A DNA stretch of 64,000 nucleotides from Galbitalea sp036266835 (GCA_036266835.1 DATAXD010000057.1:53307-117306), one strand, 5' to 3'. Shown: positions 42,240 through 51,401, counted from the stretch's first letter. Translations and numbers: made by a program. The notes: generated from the letters alone by a model not told the origin.

Positions 42240-43292
42240 TTAGAGGTCTGTGCGGGAGGTGTCCATCGTGTTCCGACCGCCGATCAGCAGACCGCGGATG
42301 AACCCGGCCCCCCAGCACAGGTGCATGGTCGGGAGCACGACGATGAACAGCCACCGGTCGCGCCAGGACTTGCCGTTCTCATAGATGAGCCCCAGGTAGA
42401 TGAGCAACAGGATGTAGGCGGCGAGACCGATGTGCACGGCGAACACAAGATAGCTCAGCTTGCCCCAGTGGATCACCCCGGCGATTTGCAGCGAGCCTCC
42501 GACGATGCTCGCGATGAACGCGAGGACCAGCAGCGGCGGCGCGAAGAACCGCAGGGGCGTGTGTCGTGGTAGTCGTCGGAATAGCTCGCCCCGCCAGACT
42601 CCCGTGGTGAAGAACTGCCGAGCGAGTTTGCGCCAGTTCTCGCGTGGCCAGTAGGTGACCTTAAGCTGCGGATCGAACCACACGGTATGGCCGGCCATCC
42701 GGATGCGGTAGTTCAGTTCCCAGTCCTCACCGCGACGAAGCGACTCGTCGTATCCGCCGACCTCGTCGAGAATCTCGCGGCGGAACACGCCGAGGTATGC
42801 GGACTCGGCCGGGCCATCCTTGCCACCCGAGTGATATCGAGCACCGCCCAGGCCGAACTTGCTGTTGTAGGCGCGGGCTACGGCGAGCTGGAACGGTGTC
42901 TTGCCGTTCGCGACCATCACTCCACCGACGTTTGCTGCTCCGGTTCGATCGAGATCGGCGACAGCTCGCTCGGTGTAGCCAGGCGCGAGTTCAGAGTGTG
43001 CGTCGACGCGCACCACGATCGGCTTGGCGGTCGAGCCGATCGCGAGGTTCAGCCCGACCGGGATGTCGGTACCCGGATTGTGCACGTAACTGATCCGCTT
43101 GTCCGTTTTGGCGAGGGCTTCGACCAGCTCGGTCGTGCCGTCGGTCGACGGCCCGAGCGCGAGCACGAGCTCCTGCGGACCGGCATATTCCTGCGCCAGG
43201 ATCGTGCGTACCGCATCCTCGACGTAGTCCCGTTCGTTGAGGACGGGCATGACGTAGGACACACCGGGCGCTGCTGTTTTGTCGGTAGCCAA
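42240..43292 (-). CDS. Family 2 glycosyltransferase (ExoA-like, membrane-bound)
   Basis: A 350-residue enzyme with a GT-A domain (VSYVMPVLNERDYVEDAV; VVRVDAHSELAPG with the DxH metal site; GGYDESLRRGEDWELNYRI) and a C-terminal membrane part with three or four hydrophobic segments. This layout is that of the ExoA/succinoglycan type, which add sugars to lipid-linked oligosaccharides. It is convergent with the large TagF-like gene, about 48 bp away, and probably glycosylates the same or a related surface polymer. Confidence 0.88.
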   Translation of the reverse strand: MATDKTAAPGVSYVMPVLNERDYVEDAVRTILAQEYAGPQELVLALGPSTDGTTELVEALAKTDKRISYVHNPGTDIPVGLNLAIGSTAKPIVVRVDAHSELAPGYTERAVADLDRTGAANVGGVMVANGKTPFQLAVARAYNSKFGLGGARYHSGGKDGPAESAYLGVFRREILDEVGGYDESLRRGEDWELNYRIRMAGHTVWFDPQLKVTYWPRENWRKLARQFFTTGVWRGELFRRLPRHTPLRFFAPPLLVLAFIASIVGGSLQIAGVIHWGKLSYLVFAVHIGLAAYILLLIYLGLIYENGKSWRDRWLFIVVLPTMHLCWGAGFIRGLLIGGRNTMDTSRTDL

Positions 43293-43385
43293 GGTCTTCC
43301 CATACGTCGAATCCGGGTCGATCGAGCCTATCGCAGGGCAAGCGCGCGACCCGGGCGACTCAGCGCGGTGCGCGGCCCGGTCAGG

Positions 43386-44720
43386 CTACTGGAGGTCCCC
43401 GAGCGTCACGCTCACGGTTGCCGACTTCCCGCCGCGAACGTAGGTGAGCGAGGCGCGTGCGCCGGCTTGCATCGATCGCACCTGAGCCGTCAGGTCGGTG
43501 GCGTTCGTGATCGGGATGCCGTTGAAGCCGGTCACCACGTCGCCGACCTTCACTCCGGCTGCTGCCGCGGCGCCGCCCGCGGTCACCGAGTCGACCTTCG
43601 CGCCCACGACTTTGGATGACGTTGCGCTGCCGTCAGTGGTGACGTCCTGCACTGTGACGCCGAGGAGCCCGTGCGATGCGCTCCCGGTTTTGATGATGTC
43701 GTCGGCGATGCGCAGCGCGATGTCGGATGGGATCGCGAATCCGACTCCGATGCTTCCCGATTGACCTCCGCTGGTCGACGAGTCGCTTGCGCTGGCGATC
43801 GCGCAGTTGATGCCGATGACTTTTCCGTCGCTGTCGAGCAGCGCCCCGCCGGAGTTGCCGGGGTTGATGGCGGCATCTGTCTGGATGACGGACAGCGCGA
43901 TCGTGGATGTCGCGGTCGTTGGTTGGTTCTGGCTCGGCGTTCCGTTTCCGAAGTTCCAGAAGTTGAACGGGCTGCTTTGGCCGTTGCCGTTACTGCCGTC
44001 GCCGGATGAGTCGCCCCCGGATGGTGCTGCCGACGACTGAACGGTGATGCTGCGGTTCAGCGCGCTGATGATGCCGTTGGTGACCGATCCCGACAGGCCG
44101 AGTGGCGCGCCAATGGCGATGGCCATGTCTCCGACATTGAGCTTGCTCGAGTCGGCGAATTGTGCCGGCTGGAGCCCGCTGACGTCCTGCAGCTTGATGA
44201 CGGCAAGGTCGTCAATCGGGTCGGTACCGACGACCTTTGCCGACAGCAGCCGCCCGTCGTTGGTTTCGACCTGGATCTTCGGGTCGGCACTTTCGCCATC
44301 AAGAGTGACGACGTGGTTGTTGGTGACGACGTAGCCGTCGGACGTGAGAATGATGCCTGACCCGGTTCCAGCCTCCTGGGCACTGGTCGCGTTGATTGTG
44401 ACGATTGAAGGCGAGGCTTTTGCGGCGACGGCTGTGATGGTCGTCGCGTTCTTCGCGTTGTCGACAGTGATGCTGGTCGGGCCGGGGACGTTGCTGCCGG
44501 AAGTGTTTGAGGAGTTCGGGTTGAGAGCGAACTCTATGCCCGCACCGGATGCTCCGCCGACGACGGCGGCGACCACTGCCGCGATGGCAACCATGCCCGC
44601 GGTGCCGGGGCCGCGCTTCTTCGCGGGCACCGGTTCGGTCGGCGCCACGGGCGAGATCGGCTGAGTTGCCGAGGTGTAGCGCGAATTGGGCGGGGTGGGC
44701 TCCGTTGGTGCGTCAGACAA
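43386..44720 (-). CDS. HtrA/DegP-like membrane-anchored serine protease with PDZ domain
   Basis: A 444-residue protease. A Pro-rich cytoplasmic N-terminus (about 35 residues) leads to one hydrophobic segment, then a trypsin-like domain with the triad His in VTNNHVV, Asp in DDLAVIKL and Ser in NPGNSGGALL, and a C-terminal PDZ domain (GLLGVTVQDVTT to VSVTLGD). The trypsin part contains a Ser/Gly/Asn-rich insertion of about 40 residues. The start is TTG 44720 with a good GAAAGGAG 7 nt upstream. It should degrade or help misfolded exported proteins. Confidence 0.92.
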   Translation of the reverse strand: MSDAPTEPTPPNSRYTSATQPISPVAPTEPVPAKKRGPGTAGMVAIAAVVAAVVGGASGAGIEFALNPNSSNTSGSNVPGPTSITVDNAKNATTITAVAAKASPSIVTINATSAQEAGTGSGIILTSDGYVVTNNHVVTLDGESADPKIQVETNDGRLLSAKVVGTDPIDDLAVIKLQDVSGLQPAQFADSSKLNVGDMAIAIGAPLGLSGSVTNGIISALNRSITVQSSAAPSGGDSSGDGSNGNGQSSPFNFWNFGNGTPSQNQPTTATSTIALSVIQTDAAINPGNSGGALLDSDGKVIGINCAIASASDSSTSGGQSGSIGVGFAIPSDIALRIADDIIKTGSASHGLLGVTVQDVTTDGSATSSKVVGAKVDSVTAGGAAAAAGVKVGDVVTGFNGIPITNATDLTAQVRSMQAGARASLTYVRGGKSATVSVTLGDLQ

Positions 44721-44829
44721 GGTAGAGCTCCTTTCAGCAGACTAAGCATCGGTTGCTAACCTGTGCGATCGATTAGCGTTCACTGAGTGCGTGCTGTCGG
44801 AGCATACACGGGGTTTTCGGGCCCGTTTT

Positions 44830-45627
44830 TTAGCAGCCAGGCCCGGTGGGGTTCTGCCTGCAGTCGTGGTCCACGAGCACTGTTTTCGCGTCGCCGGCTG
44901 TGGCTTCGAGACGGTTGGCCGGGAGTGTGATCGTGCCGATCACGGGCGCCCACCCACCGGCTGCGAACTTGTATTCGGCGCGAAAGGTGATCGTCAGGCC
45001 GATGAAATACCGGCCCTCCCTGGTGTAGACGTGACTGGTCGGAGTCGCGTCGAAGTCGGTGATGCCCTGGGCGGCCCAGGTCGTTCCCTTGGTCGCACGT
45101 GTCGCACTCTTCCCATCGCCGTAGGTCCAGTGCCAGGAGATCGGCGTGAAGCGAACACTCGCAGGTTGTCCAAGAAGCGTGCCGTTCTTGATCTCGACGC
45201 CGACGACGGAGTAGAAGTTCGTCGCGAGCCCGACGATCATCCACCCGTTTGGCTCCATGTGATCGGTGCCGGGAGTGGCCGGGAAGTTCCGGATGTCGCT
45301 GATCGTGACTGCAGGGTTACCAGGAGCGCCTGGAGGGATGATCGTGAAGATCTCGCAGGCCTCCGGCACATACCTGCACTGCGGGTTCGGCGGCGTGGGC
45401 TTCGTCGAGCCGGACTTGCCGCTACCGCCTGACCCCCGCGAGTTCTTATGCCCCGACAGCGTGACGCCCCCGCCGTTGGTGCTGCCTGAAACGCACGTTC
45501 CGTTCAAGATGCTGCCTCCACCGCAGTGCGGTGTCGGCGGCGCAGCGAACGCAGCAGTCTGCGGCGAGAGCGCACCAACACAATCGAGAATGGCGAGTGC
45601 TACGAGCAGAAATCCGCGCCGGACCAT
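44830..45627 (-). CDS. Secreted protein with PKD-like domain
   Basis: A 265-residue exported protein. After a signal peptide (ending near AFAAPP) comes a Gly/Ser/Lys-rich low-complexity stretch, then a region with WHWTYGDGKSATRATKG and TSHVYTREGRYFIGLTITF, the pattern of a PKD/Ig-like beta-sandwich, where WxFGDG and HxYxxxGxY are diagnostic. Several Cys residues (CGGGSILNGTC, CRYVPEAC, and CRQNPTGPGC at the end) suggest disulphides. It overlaps the preceding lipoprotein gene by 28 nt. Function unknown, possibly adhesion. Confidence 0.7.
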   Translation of the reverse strand: MVRRGFLLVALAILDCVGALSPQTAAFAAPPTPHCGGGSILNGTCVSGSTNGGGVTLSGHKNSRGSGGSGKSGSTKPTPPNPQCRYVPEACEIFTIIPPGAPGNPAVTISDIRNFPATPGTDHMEPNGWMIVGLATNFYSVVGVEIKNGTLLGQPASVRFTPISWHWTYGDGKSATRATKGTTWAAQGITDFDATPTSHVYTREGRYFIGLTITFRAEYKFAAGGWAPVIGTITLPANRLEATAGDAKTVLVDHDCRQNPTGPGC

Positions 45628-46163
45628 GGCACGCTCCCATCCACATCGAGTGCGGCGGACGCCGGGCGTTCGCTCTTGAAAGTGACCTGAAGTGGAATGA
45701 AAAGCGGACGATCCTTCCCCACATTCACTCCGTTTGAGTCGAGTAGCATCGTCTTAGATATGTCGATGCAGAGGTAAACCACAACTACCGCACCACCGTC
45801 CGGAGAGGCAACGGAGCTCTGCAAAGTGGCCCGTTCAAAGCTCGAAGAACCAATCGTGTGGTGCCCTTCCGACTGCATCTCCTCGAAGGACTTGGTATCG
45901 CGCTCGAACTGTCGATTCGAGACCCAGGACCGCAGGCGATTCAATCCCGTGCCGCCATCGTGCGCCACGGCATCAGACGCGGCAAGGTAGCCGGTGTACG
46001 CCGTCTTCGCCGCCTCCAGCGCCGCCGCATCCGATGTGAATACCGGCGTCGCGCTGGGCGCCGACGTGGGGATGACCGGCGGGGGTGGTTGCACGCATCC
46101 GGCGAGCGCGAGCGTCGCGATGAGCGCAGCGCTCAGGCCCGCAGCCTTCAAGGTGATTCGCAT
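45600..46163 (-). CDS. Putative lipoprotein, function unknown
   Basis: A 187-residue exported protein. The leader ends in the lipobox LALAGC with Cys23, followed by a Pro/Ser-rich spacer. The rest contains SRQFERDTKSFEEM-type helical and then beta-rich stretches, with two late Cys residues (VVYLCIDISK and ADFCS). It resembles the NTF2-like small lipoproteins common in actinobacteria only in general shape. It overlaps the PKD-like gene by 28 nt, so the two are coupled and may act together at the cell surface. Confidence 0.68.
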   Translation of the reverse strand: MRITLKAAGLSAALIATLALAGCVQPPPPVIPTSAPSATPVFTSDAAALEAAKTAYTGYLAASDAVAHDGGTGLNRLRSWVSNRQFERDTKSFEEMQSEGHHTIGSSSFERATLQSSVASPDGGAVVVVYLCIDISKTMLLDSNGVNVGKDRPLFIPLQVTFKSERPASAALDVDGSVPWSGADFCS

Positions 46164-46235
46164 CCGGCGAAGCTAGCGCGAGTCTGGTCGGGCGCGTTCC
46201 GGTTGTCCACAGGGCGGCCACGATATCTTTGCGGC

Positions 46236-47450
46236 ATGGCAGTGAGCGGGTCGTGGGTGCGCGCAGCCGAAGGCGCCATGCTTCTCGGACGAGAAGGGCA
46301 ACTGCGGCCATCCATTTTCGCCGAGATGTCAGCGCTGGCCGTAGCGACCGGTTCCATTAATCTCGGACAGGGCTTCCCCGAAGAGGACGGCCCTCCCGAG
46401 GTCCTCGAGGCCGCGCAGCGGGCGATCGCCGACGGAGTAAACCAGTATCCGCCCGGCCGTGGAATGCCCGTACTTCTGGAAGCGATTGCCCAGCATCAGA
46501 AGCGCTTCTACAACCTCGACTTCGACCCCGCCACCGAGGTTCTGGTCACGGCCGGCGCGACCGAGGCACTCACGGCAACGATCCTCGCGCTCACCGAGGA
46601 GGGCGATGAGGTCGTCACCTTCGAGCCCTTCTATGACTCGTACGCGGCGATTATCGCCCTGTCAAAGGCCCGCCAGGTGACCGTGCCGCTACGGGCGCCC
46701 GACTTCCAGCCCGACCTCGACGAGCTTCGCGAAGCGGTCAGCCCCCGCACGCGCCTGATCATCGTCAACGATCCGCACAACCCGACCGGGTCGATCTTCT
46801 CTGACGAAGTGCTCGAGCTAGTCGTCGAACTCGCCATCGAAAACGGTGCCCTCATCGTCACGGACGAGGTCTACGAACACCTCACCTTCGCCGAACCGCA
46901 CATTCCCATCGGCACCCTTCCGGGAGCTCTCGAACGTACGATCTCGATCTCAAGCGGCGGCAAGACCTTCAACACGACCGGGTGGAAGATCGGGTGGATC
47001 ACCGCATCCGCTCGGCACATCAGCGCGATCCTCGCGGTCAAGCAGTTCCTGACCTACGTGAATGGAGCACCGTTCCAGCCGGCGATCGCGGTCGGACTCG
47101 GGCTGCCCGACAGCTTCTTCCGCCATGCCGCCGGAACGTTGCAGGGCAAGCGCGACCTCCTGGCCGCCGGACTCGCGCGGGCCGGGTTCGCGGTTACGAG
47201 TCCGCGCGGCGGCTATTTCATCCTCGCGGATGCGGCTCCGCTCGGATTCGCGGATGCCGCAGAGCTGTGCCGCAAGCTGCCCGAGCTGGCCGGGGTGGTC
47301 GGGGTGCCGGTGTCGGCATTCGTGCGGGAAGACCACGCTGATGCGTATGCCTCGCTAGTGCGATTCGCCTACTGCAAGAAGATGGAGTCGATCGAGCGAG
47401 CGAGCGAGCAGCTGTTGGCGCTGCGCGGGCGCACGACCTCAGCGGAGTAA
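46236..47450 (+). CDS. PLP-dependent class I aminotransferase (DapC/KAT-like)
   Basis: A 404-residue enzyme. It has the aminotransferase I/II pattern: INLGQGFPEEDGP, TAGATEALTATILAL, VNDPHNPTGSIFS with the PLP-contacting residues, VTDEVYEHLTF, and the Schiff-base Lys in SSGGKTFNTTGWKIGW. The group containing N-succinyldiaminopimelate, kynurenine and methionine aminotransferases has this layout; substrate cannot be fixed. ATG 46236 is chosen because it begins the family-like SIFAEM region at a suitable distance. It is divergent from the lipoprotein gene. Confidence 0.9.
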   Translation: MAVSGSWVRAAEGAMLLGREGQLRPSIFAEMSALAVATGSINLGQGFPEEDGPPEVLEAAQRAIADGVNQYPPGRGMPVLLEAIAQHQKRFYNLDFDPATEVLVTAGATEALTATILALTEEGDEVVTFEPFYDSYAAIIALSKARQVTVPLRAPDFQPDLDELREAVSPRTRLIIVNDPHNPTGSIFSDEVLELVVELAIENGALIVTDEVYEHLTFAEPHIPIGTLPGALERTISISSGGKTFNTTGWKIGWITASARHISAILAVKQFLTYVNGAPFQPAIAVGLGLPDSFFRHAAGTLQGKRDLLAAGLARAGFAVTSPRGGYFILADAAPLGFADAAELCRKLPELAGVVGVPVSAFVREDHADAYASLVRFAYCKKMESIERASEQLLALRGRTTSAE

Positions 47451-47507
47451 CGCGCTGATGTTCCAGTAGCGCCGAAAGCGTGCGCATTGAGACCCCGCCG
47501 CCGGAGA

Positions 47508-47535
47508 AACTTTTTTCAAAGTATTCGAAAAAGTT
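47508..47535. repeat. AT-rich inverted repeat downstream of the aminotransferase gene
   Basis: AACTTTTT (47508-47515) and AAAAAGTT (47528-47535) with a 12-bp spacer, in an otherwise GC-rich region. It lies 57 bp after the aminotransferase stop and 69 bp before the HNH gene. It may be a terminator-like hairpin or an operator for the downstream gene. Confidence 0.4.
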
Positions 47536-47603
47536 CGATCGTTTGTCCCGTTTTGCTGTGGATAACTCGCTCGAATGTCGGAGCGTTCTGCTGGAATTAA
47601 TGC

Positions 47604-48854
47604 ATGACATCCGGTCCCGCTCGCGTTCTCGAGGAGGCGTTTCCCGAAGCATATTCGGACGCCCTCGCGGAGGTGTTGCAAGCCGACCGGGACATGCGCA
47701 AAGCATCGGCTCGTAAAGCGGTGGCGTTGATACGTGCCCATCATGTCTTGGTGTCGCCGGTGCTGTTCCAGAACCGGATGCTCGCCAACCGATCGTTTCG
47801 GGCCGAGGTGGGCGCGCTCCTGAACCTGAGTGAGAAGGCCGCGGAGAACCTGATCGGCTACTCCAAAGTGTTGGTTGACGCTTTTCCTGCAACGCTGGAC
47901 GCCCTGTGCACCGGCACGATCAGTTGGCAGCATGCGACAGTGATTGTGGATGAGATTGGCTCCATGGAGCCGCAGGCTCGGCAGGGCCTCGAAACTGTCT
48001 TGCTGGGTGTGGCTGAAAATCTGACCCCGCACAAACTGGGCCGCGCTGCGCGGCTGGAGCGGGAACGAATCAGCCCGGAAACCATCCCCGCCCGACACGA
48101 AGCTGCGAAGCAACTTCGGGGCGTGGAGTTGGGTGAGGACCGGGATGGTATGGGTGGCCTGTTTTTCCGCCTCAAGTCGGTACATTCCCATGCCATCTTC
48201 AACAAGCTCACCGCCGGCGCCCAGCAGCTGGATGGTCCTCTTGAGGATCGCACGCTCGACCAGCGCCGCGCCGACATCTTCACCCACGTCATGCTGGCGT
48301 CGGTCGACGGGCAGGTGTTCGGCGTGGTGCCGGATGAGATCGACGATGAGAACTTCGTCAAGTGGTTTCGTGGCATCACCGCTGAAGTCGCCATCTCCGT
48401 GCCCGTGCTGAACCTGCTGGGGCAGTCCGACGAGCCCGCAACCCTCGACGGGTGGGTGCCTATCGACCCCGAGACGGCTCGCGCGCTGACCGCCAGGGCG
48501 CCGAGTTTTACCCGGATCCTGACCCATCCGGAAACTGGGGCAATCCTGTCCGTCGGGCGGAAACGGTACAAAACCCCGCCCGACCTGGCCCGCATGTTAC
48601 GGATTCGAGATTCCACTTGCAGATTCCCGGGCTGCGAGCAGCCCGCCTACCGATGCGACCTCGACCACTCCGAAGAGTGGCAACACGGAGGCGAAACTAA
48701 ACTCACTAACCTCGCCTGCCTGTGCCCTGGGCACCACACGCTGAAAAGTGCTGCCCTTTGGACCGTCACCCAAGACGACAGCGGCGTGATGACGTGGACC
48801 TCAGCAACGGGCCGCACCTACCGCACCTGGCCCCACCAGCCCATCGCCGCCTGA
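47604..48854 (+). CDS. HNH endonuclease-domain protein with DUF222 (13E12 repeat family)
   Basis: A 416-residue protein. The N-terminal 300 residues match the DUF222 pattern (SARKAVALIRAHHVL, LNLSEKAAENLIGYSKVL, GTISWQHATVIVDEIG). The C-terminus is an HNH/Zn-finger nuclease: CRFPGC (from Cys339), CDLDHSEEW, TNLACLCPGHHTLK. Many actinobacteria, for example mycobacteria, carry several near-identical copies, and they may be mobile-element-derived. ATG 47604 is the start seen; a longer start is possible. DNA cutting is likely, but its role in the cell is not known. Confidence 0.88.
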   Translation: MTSGPARVLEEAFPEAYSDALAEVLQADRDMRKASARKAVALIRAHHVLVSPVLFQNRMLANRSFRAEVGALLNLSEKAAENLIGYSKVLVDAFPATLDALCTGTISWQHATVIVDEIGSMEPQARQGLETVLLGVAENLTPHKLGRAARLERERISPETIPARHEAAKQLRGVELGEDRDGMGGLFFRLKSVHSHAIFNKLTAGAQQLDGPLEDRTLDQRRADIFTHVMLASVDGQVFGVVPDEIDDENFVKWFRGITAEVAISVPVLNLLGQSDEPATLDGWVPIDPETARALTARAPSFTRILTHPETGAILSVGRKRYKTPPDLARMLRIRDSTCRFPGCEQPAYRCDLDHSEEWQHGGETKLTNLACLCPGHHTLKSAALWTVTQDDSGVMTWTSATGRTYRTWPHQPIAA

Positions 48855-48901
48855 CACCGACGACTGGCGCGCACCCTGCTGGTCGAGCAGCGCGAGACCT
48901 G

Positions 48902-50656
48902 TCACACCGTCGCGGGCTGGACCGCGAGCGGGATGGTGACGCTGAACTCCGTGCCGACGCCCTCATCGCTGGTTACCGCCATCTCGCCGTGGTGAGCCGT
49001 CACGATCGCCTTCGTGATCGTGAGTCCAAGGCCCACGCCCGGAACCGCATTGCGGGTCGCGGTCGTCGCGCGGAAGAACCGCGAAAAGAGCTGGTCGAGC
49101 TCCGATTCCGCGATCCCCATCCCGGTGTCGCGCACGGTGATCAGCGCGCTCGTTTCGCTCCGCGACAGCGAGACCGTGACCGTGCCACCTTTCGGCGTGA
49201 ACTTGATCGCGTTGGAGATGAGATTGTCGCAAACCTGACCGAGGCGCACCGGGTCACCGTGCGTAACCAGCGACGAATCATCGACCTCTTCGGTAATCGC
49301 GATTCCCGCTGCGTCCGCCGCAGGGCGCGCCGACTCCACAGCGGCCGTCACGATCTGTTCGAGTTCGACATCCTTCAGGTCCAGCGGGAACTTGCCCGAC
49401 TCCACCTGCGCCGTGAACAGCAGGTCGCCGACCAGGCGAAGCAGCCGGTGCGCGTTGCGTTCAGCCACACCGAGATACTGCTCCTGCTCGTCGGAGAGCG
49501 GATGCTCGTCATCGTCGCGCATCAGCTCCAGATACCCGAGAATCGACGACAGCGGGGTGCGGAGCTCATGCGAGATCAGCCCGACGAACTCGTCCTTGAG
49601 CCGGGACACCTCGCGGGCCTGGGTTACGTCGGCGGCGACGAACAGGTATCCGACGGTCTCGCCGGCATCGTCCACTCGCTTGGTCACCGACAGCGATACC
49701 GGAACCGGCGTGCCGTCCTCGCGAACGTAGGTCCACTCGCGGCTCTCGGCTTCGCCCAGCCGCGCCGCCTCGACGAGCGCCGAGAATCCCGGATTGAGCA
49801 CGGTCGCGCCGGGCGGGTAGTTGAGCTCCTTCGCGCGGTCATCGAGCTCTTGCTTCAGGTGAAAGTCGAACACAAAACGCTGACCCTGGGTCTTGCTCCA
49901 GTCGATGCCCAGCAGCTTGGTCGCACCCGGGTTCCAGGCGTCGATCAGGCCGGTGACATCGGTTCCAATGACCGATTGCTCGGTGACCGCTTCCCACAGT
50001 CCGCGGAACATCCGCTCTGCGTCGCGATACTTGGCTTCGCTCTCTTCGAGCTGGCTCGCGTACTCGAACGTGCGCTGGAGCATCCGTTCCTTCTCGTCGG
50101 CGAACTCGCGAATGGAGCGAAGCTGCGAGCGCGACTGCCGCGCCAGTTCGTTGATAATCGCGGCCGCGAAGAGGTAGACGAGCGGCGAGAAGAACGCGCG
50201 AACATAGTCGCTGCCGGACTCGAATTTCGCGACTCCAAAAATGTATGGGGACATCAGCACGGCGCACGTCCCAGCCGCCGCGATCAGGATGTAACCCCGC
50301 CCCTTTTCCGCCGAAATCCAGACCACGGGAAGGATGAGCAGCGCAGCGAACAGCGACAGAATTCCGCCGGTGCCCGCCCGGAACGCCCCGATCGCGACGA
50401 AGTCGATGAGGGGAATAATGATTGCCCACTTGTCGAGCTTCGGCAGCATCGTGAAGATCGCCGCCAGCACGGTCGCGACAACGAGCAGAGCGATACCGAC
50501 GCTGGAGAGCGGAACGCTGGTGACCTGGATGCCTGGCACAGCCAGCACCAGCACGATAGAGATGGCGAACGCGACCGCGAGCGGCAGCTGCTTCAATCCG
50601 GGAGACGGATGATCGACGCTGATGAACGCCGCAAGTCGCGCGTAGAGCTTTTTCAT
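48902..50656 (-). CDS. Membrane sensor histidine kinase with PAS domain
   Basis: A 584-residue kinase, last gene of the eight-gene operon. Five or six hydrophobic segments fill about residues 25-170, followed by a short coiled stretch, a PAS domain (about 215-345, ending VAADVTQAREV), a HisKA helix with phospho-acceptor His363 in SHELRTPLS, and a C-terminal ATPase domain (NLISNAIKFT, DTGMGIAE, GVGLGLTI). The ATG at 50656 overlaps the response-regulator stop by 4 nt. It probably senses a membrane or intracellular cue and feeds one or more of the three receivers in the operon. Confidence 0.92.
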   Translation of the reverse strand: MKKLYARLAAFISVDHPSPGLKQLPLAVAFAISIVLVLAVPGIQVTSVPLSSVGIALLVVATVLAAIFTMLPKLDKWAIIIPLIDFVAIGAFRAGTGGILSLFAALLILPVVWISAEKGRGYILIAAAGTCAVLMSPYIFGVAKFESGSDYVRAFFSPLVYLFAAAIINELARQSRSQLRSIREFADEKERMLQRTFEYASQLEESEAKYRDAERMFRGLWEAVTEQSVIGTDVTGLIDAWNPGATKLLGIDWSKTQGQRFVFDFHLKQELDDRAKELNYPPGATVLNPGFSALVEAARLGEAESREWTYVREDGTPVPVSLSVTKRVDDAGETVGYLFVAADVTQAREVSRLKDEFVGLISHELRTPLSSILGYLELMRDDDEHPLSDEQEQYLGVAERNAHRLLRLVGDLLFTAQVESGKFPLDLKDVELEQIVTAAVESARPAADAAGIAITEEVDDSSLVTHGDPVRLGQVCDNLISNAIKFTPKGGTVTVSLSRSETSALITVRDTGMGIAESELDQLFSRFFRATTATRNAVPGVGLGLTITKAIVTAHHGEMAVTSDEGVGTEFSVTIPLAVQPATV

Positions 50657-51030
50657 CGGGTTGCCGCCTGATAGGTCATGAGTCGGGCCGCGAGCTCCCG
50701 AGGACTGAACGGCTTCGACAGATAGTCGGTCGCCCCGGCGGCGAGCCCCGCCTCGATAGACGACTCCGCCGCGGCGGCAGAAACCAGAATCACCTGGACG
50801 CTCGCGAGCGTCGAGTCCGCCCTGACCCGGCGGCAGACATCCAGCCCGCTGACGCCCGGCATCGTGACATCCAGGATTGCCAGATCGGGAACGTGCTGCA
50901 CAATCGCTTCCCATGCCGCGTCGCCGTCGCCCACCTCGGCGACGACTTCGAGGCCGGCCTTCGCCGCCGAAATCATGACGAGCTGGCGGATGTCCGCATC
51001 GTCATCCGCGATCACCACCCTGACACTCAT
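50653..51030 (-). CDS. Single-domain response regulator
   Basis: A 125-residue CheY-like protein with no output domain. The acidic pocket is IADDD, the phospho-acceptor is Asp54 in ILDVTMPG, the conserved switch Ser/Thr is in LVSA and Lys106 is in LSKPF, so it should be phosphorylated. ATG 51030 is chosen as it overlaps the upstream stop by 4 nt (the alternative ATG 51042 would not). It is adjacent to the kinase and probably its direct partner, passing phosphate on or acting by protein contact. Confidence 0.92.
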   Translation of the reverse strand: MSVRVVIADDDADIRQLVMISAAKAGLEVVAEVGDGDAAWEAIVQHVPDLAILDVTMPGVSGLDVCRRVRADSTLASVQVILVSAAAAESSIEAGLAAGATDYLSKPFSPRELAARLMTYQAATR

Positions 51031-51401
51031 GGCGTCTTCCATCTCGGCACCACCTGTTCGAGTACCTGCAGGATCTGGGCTCGCGTAAACGGCTTGGGCA
51101 GGATCGCGTCGGCGTCCGGATATTTGCGGGAATCCAGTACCGAGGTCACGGCAATCGCGCAGTCCGGTACCTCGGCGCGAAGCTTGTCGATGAGCGTCCA
51201 TCCATCCATGCCGGGTAGCACCAAATCGACTACCGCGAGCTCGGGTTCGGAGTCGGCGTATGCCGGGATCGCCTCCTCGGCGCTCTTCACCGTCACGACC
51301 GCGCATCCGGCTTTCTCGAGATATGCACGCAGCAGGTCGCGCTGGTCGTCGCTGTCTTCGACGACCAGAACGCGCACCGGGTTGCCGACCAGAGTCGTCA
51401 T
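51027..51401 (-). CDS. Single-domain response regulator
   Basis: A 124-residue CheY-like protein, a second receiver next to the first. The acidic pocket is VVEDSDD, the acceptor is Asp59 in VVDLVLPGM, the switch residue lies in AVTSV and Lys103 is in LPKPF. No output domain. It overlaps both neighbours by 4 nt. Two single-domain receivers in a row suggest a branched relay or a phosphate sink for the downstream kinase. Confidence 0.92.
   Translation of the reverse strand: MTTLVGNPVRVLVVEDSDDQRDLLRAYLEKAGCAVVTVKSAEEAIPAYADSEPELAVVDLVLPGMDGWTLIDKLRAEVPDCAIAVTSVLDSRKYPDADAILPKPFTRAQILQVLEQVVPRWKTP

Noticed and set aside
48722..50671. A 649-codon plus-strand frame opposite the histidine kinase
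   Set aside because: Antisense to a kinase with all family motifs; no domain pattern seen in the frame.
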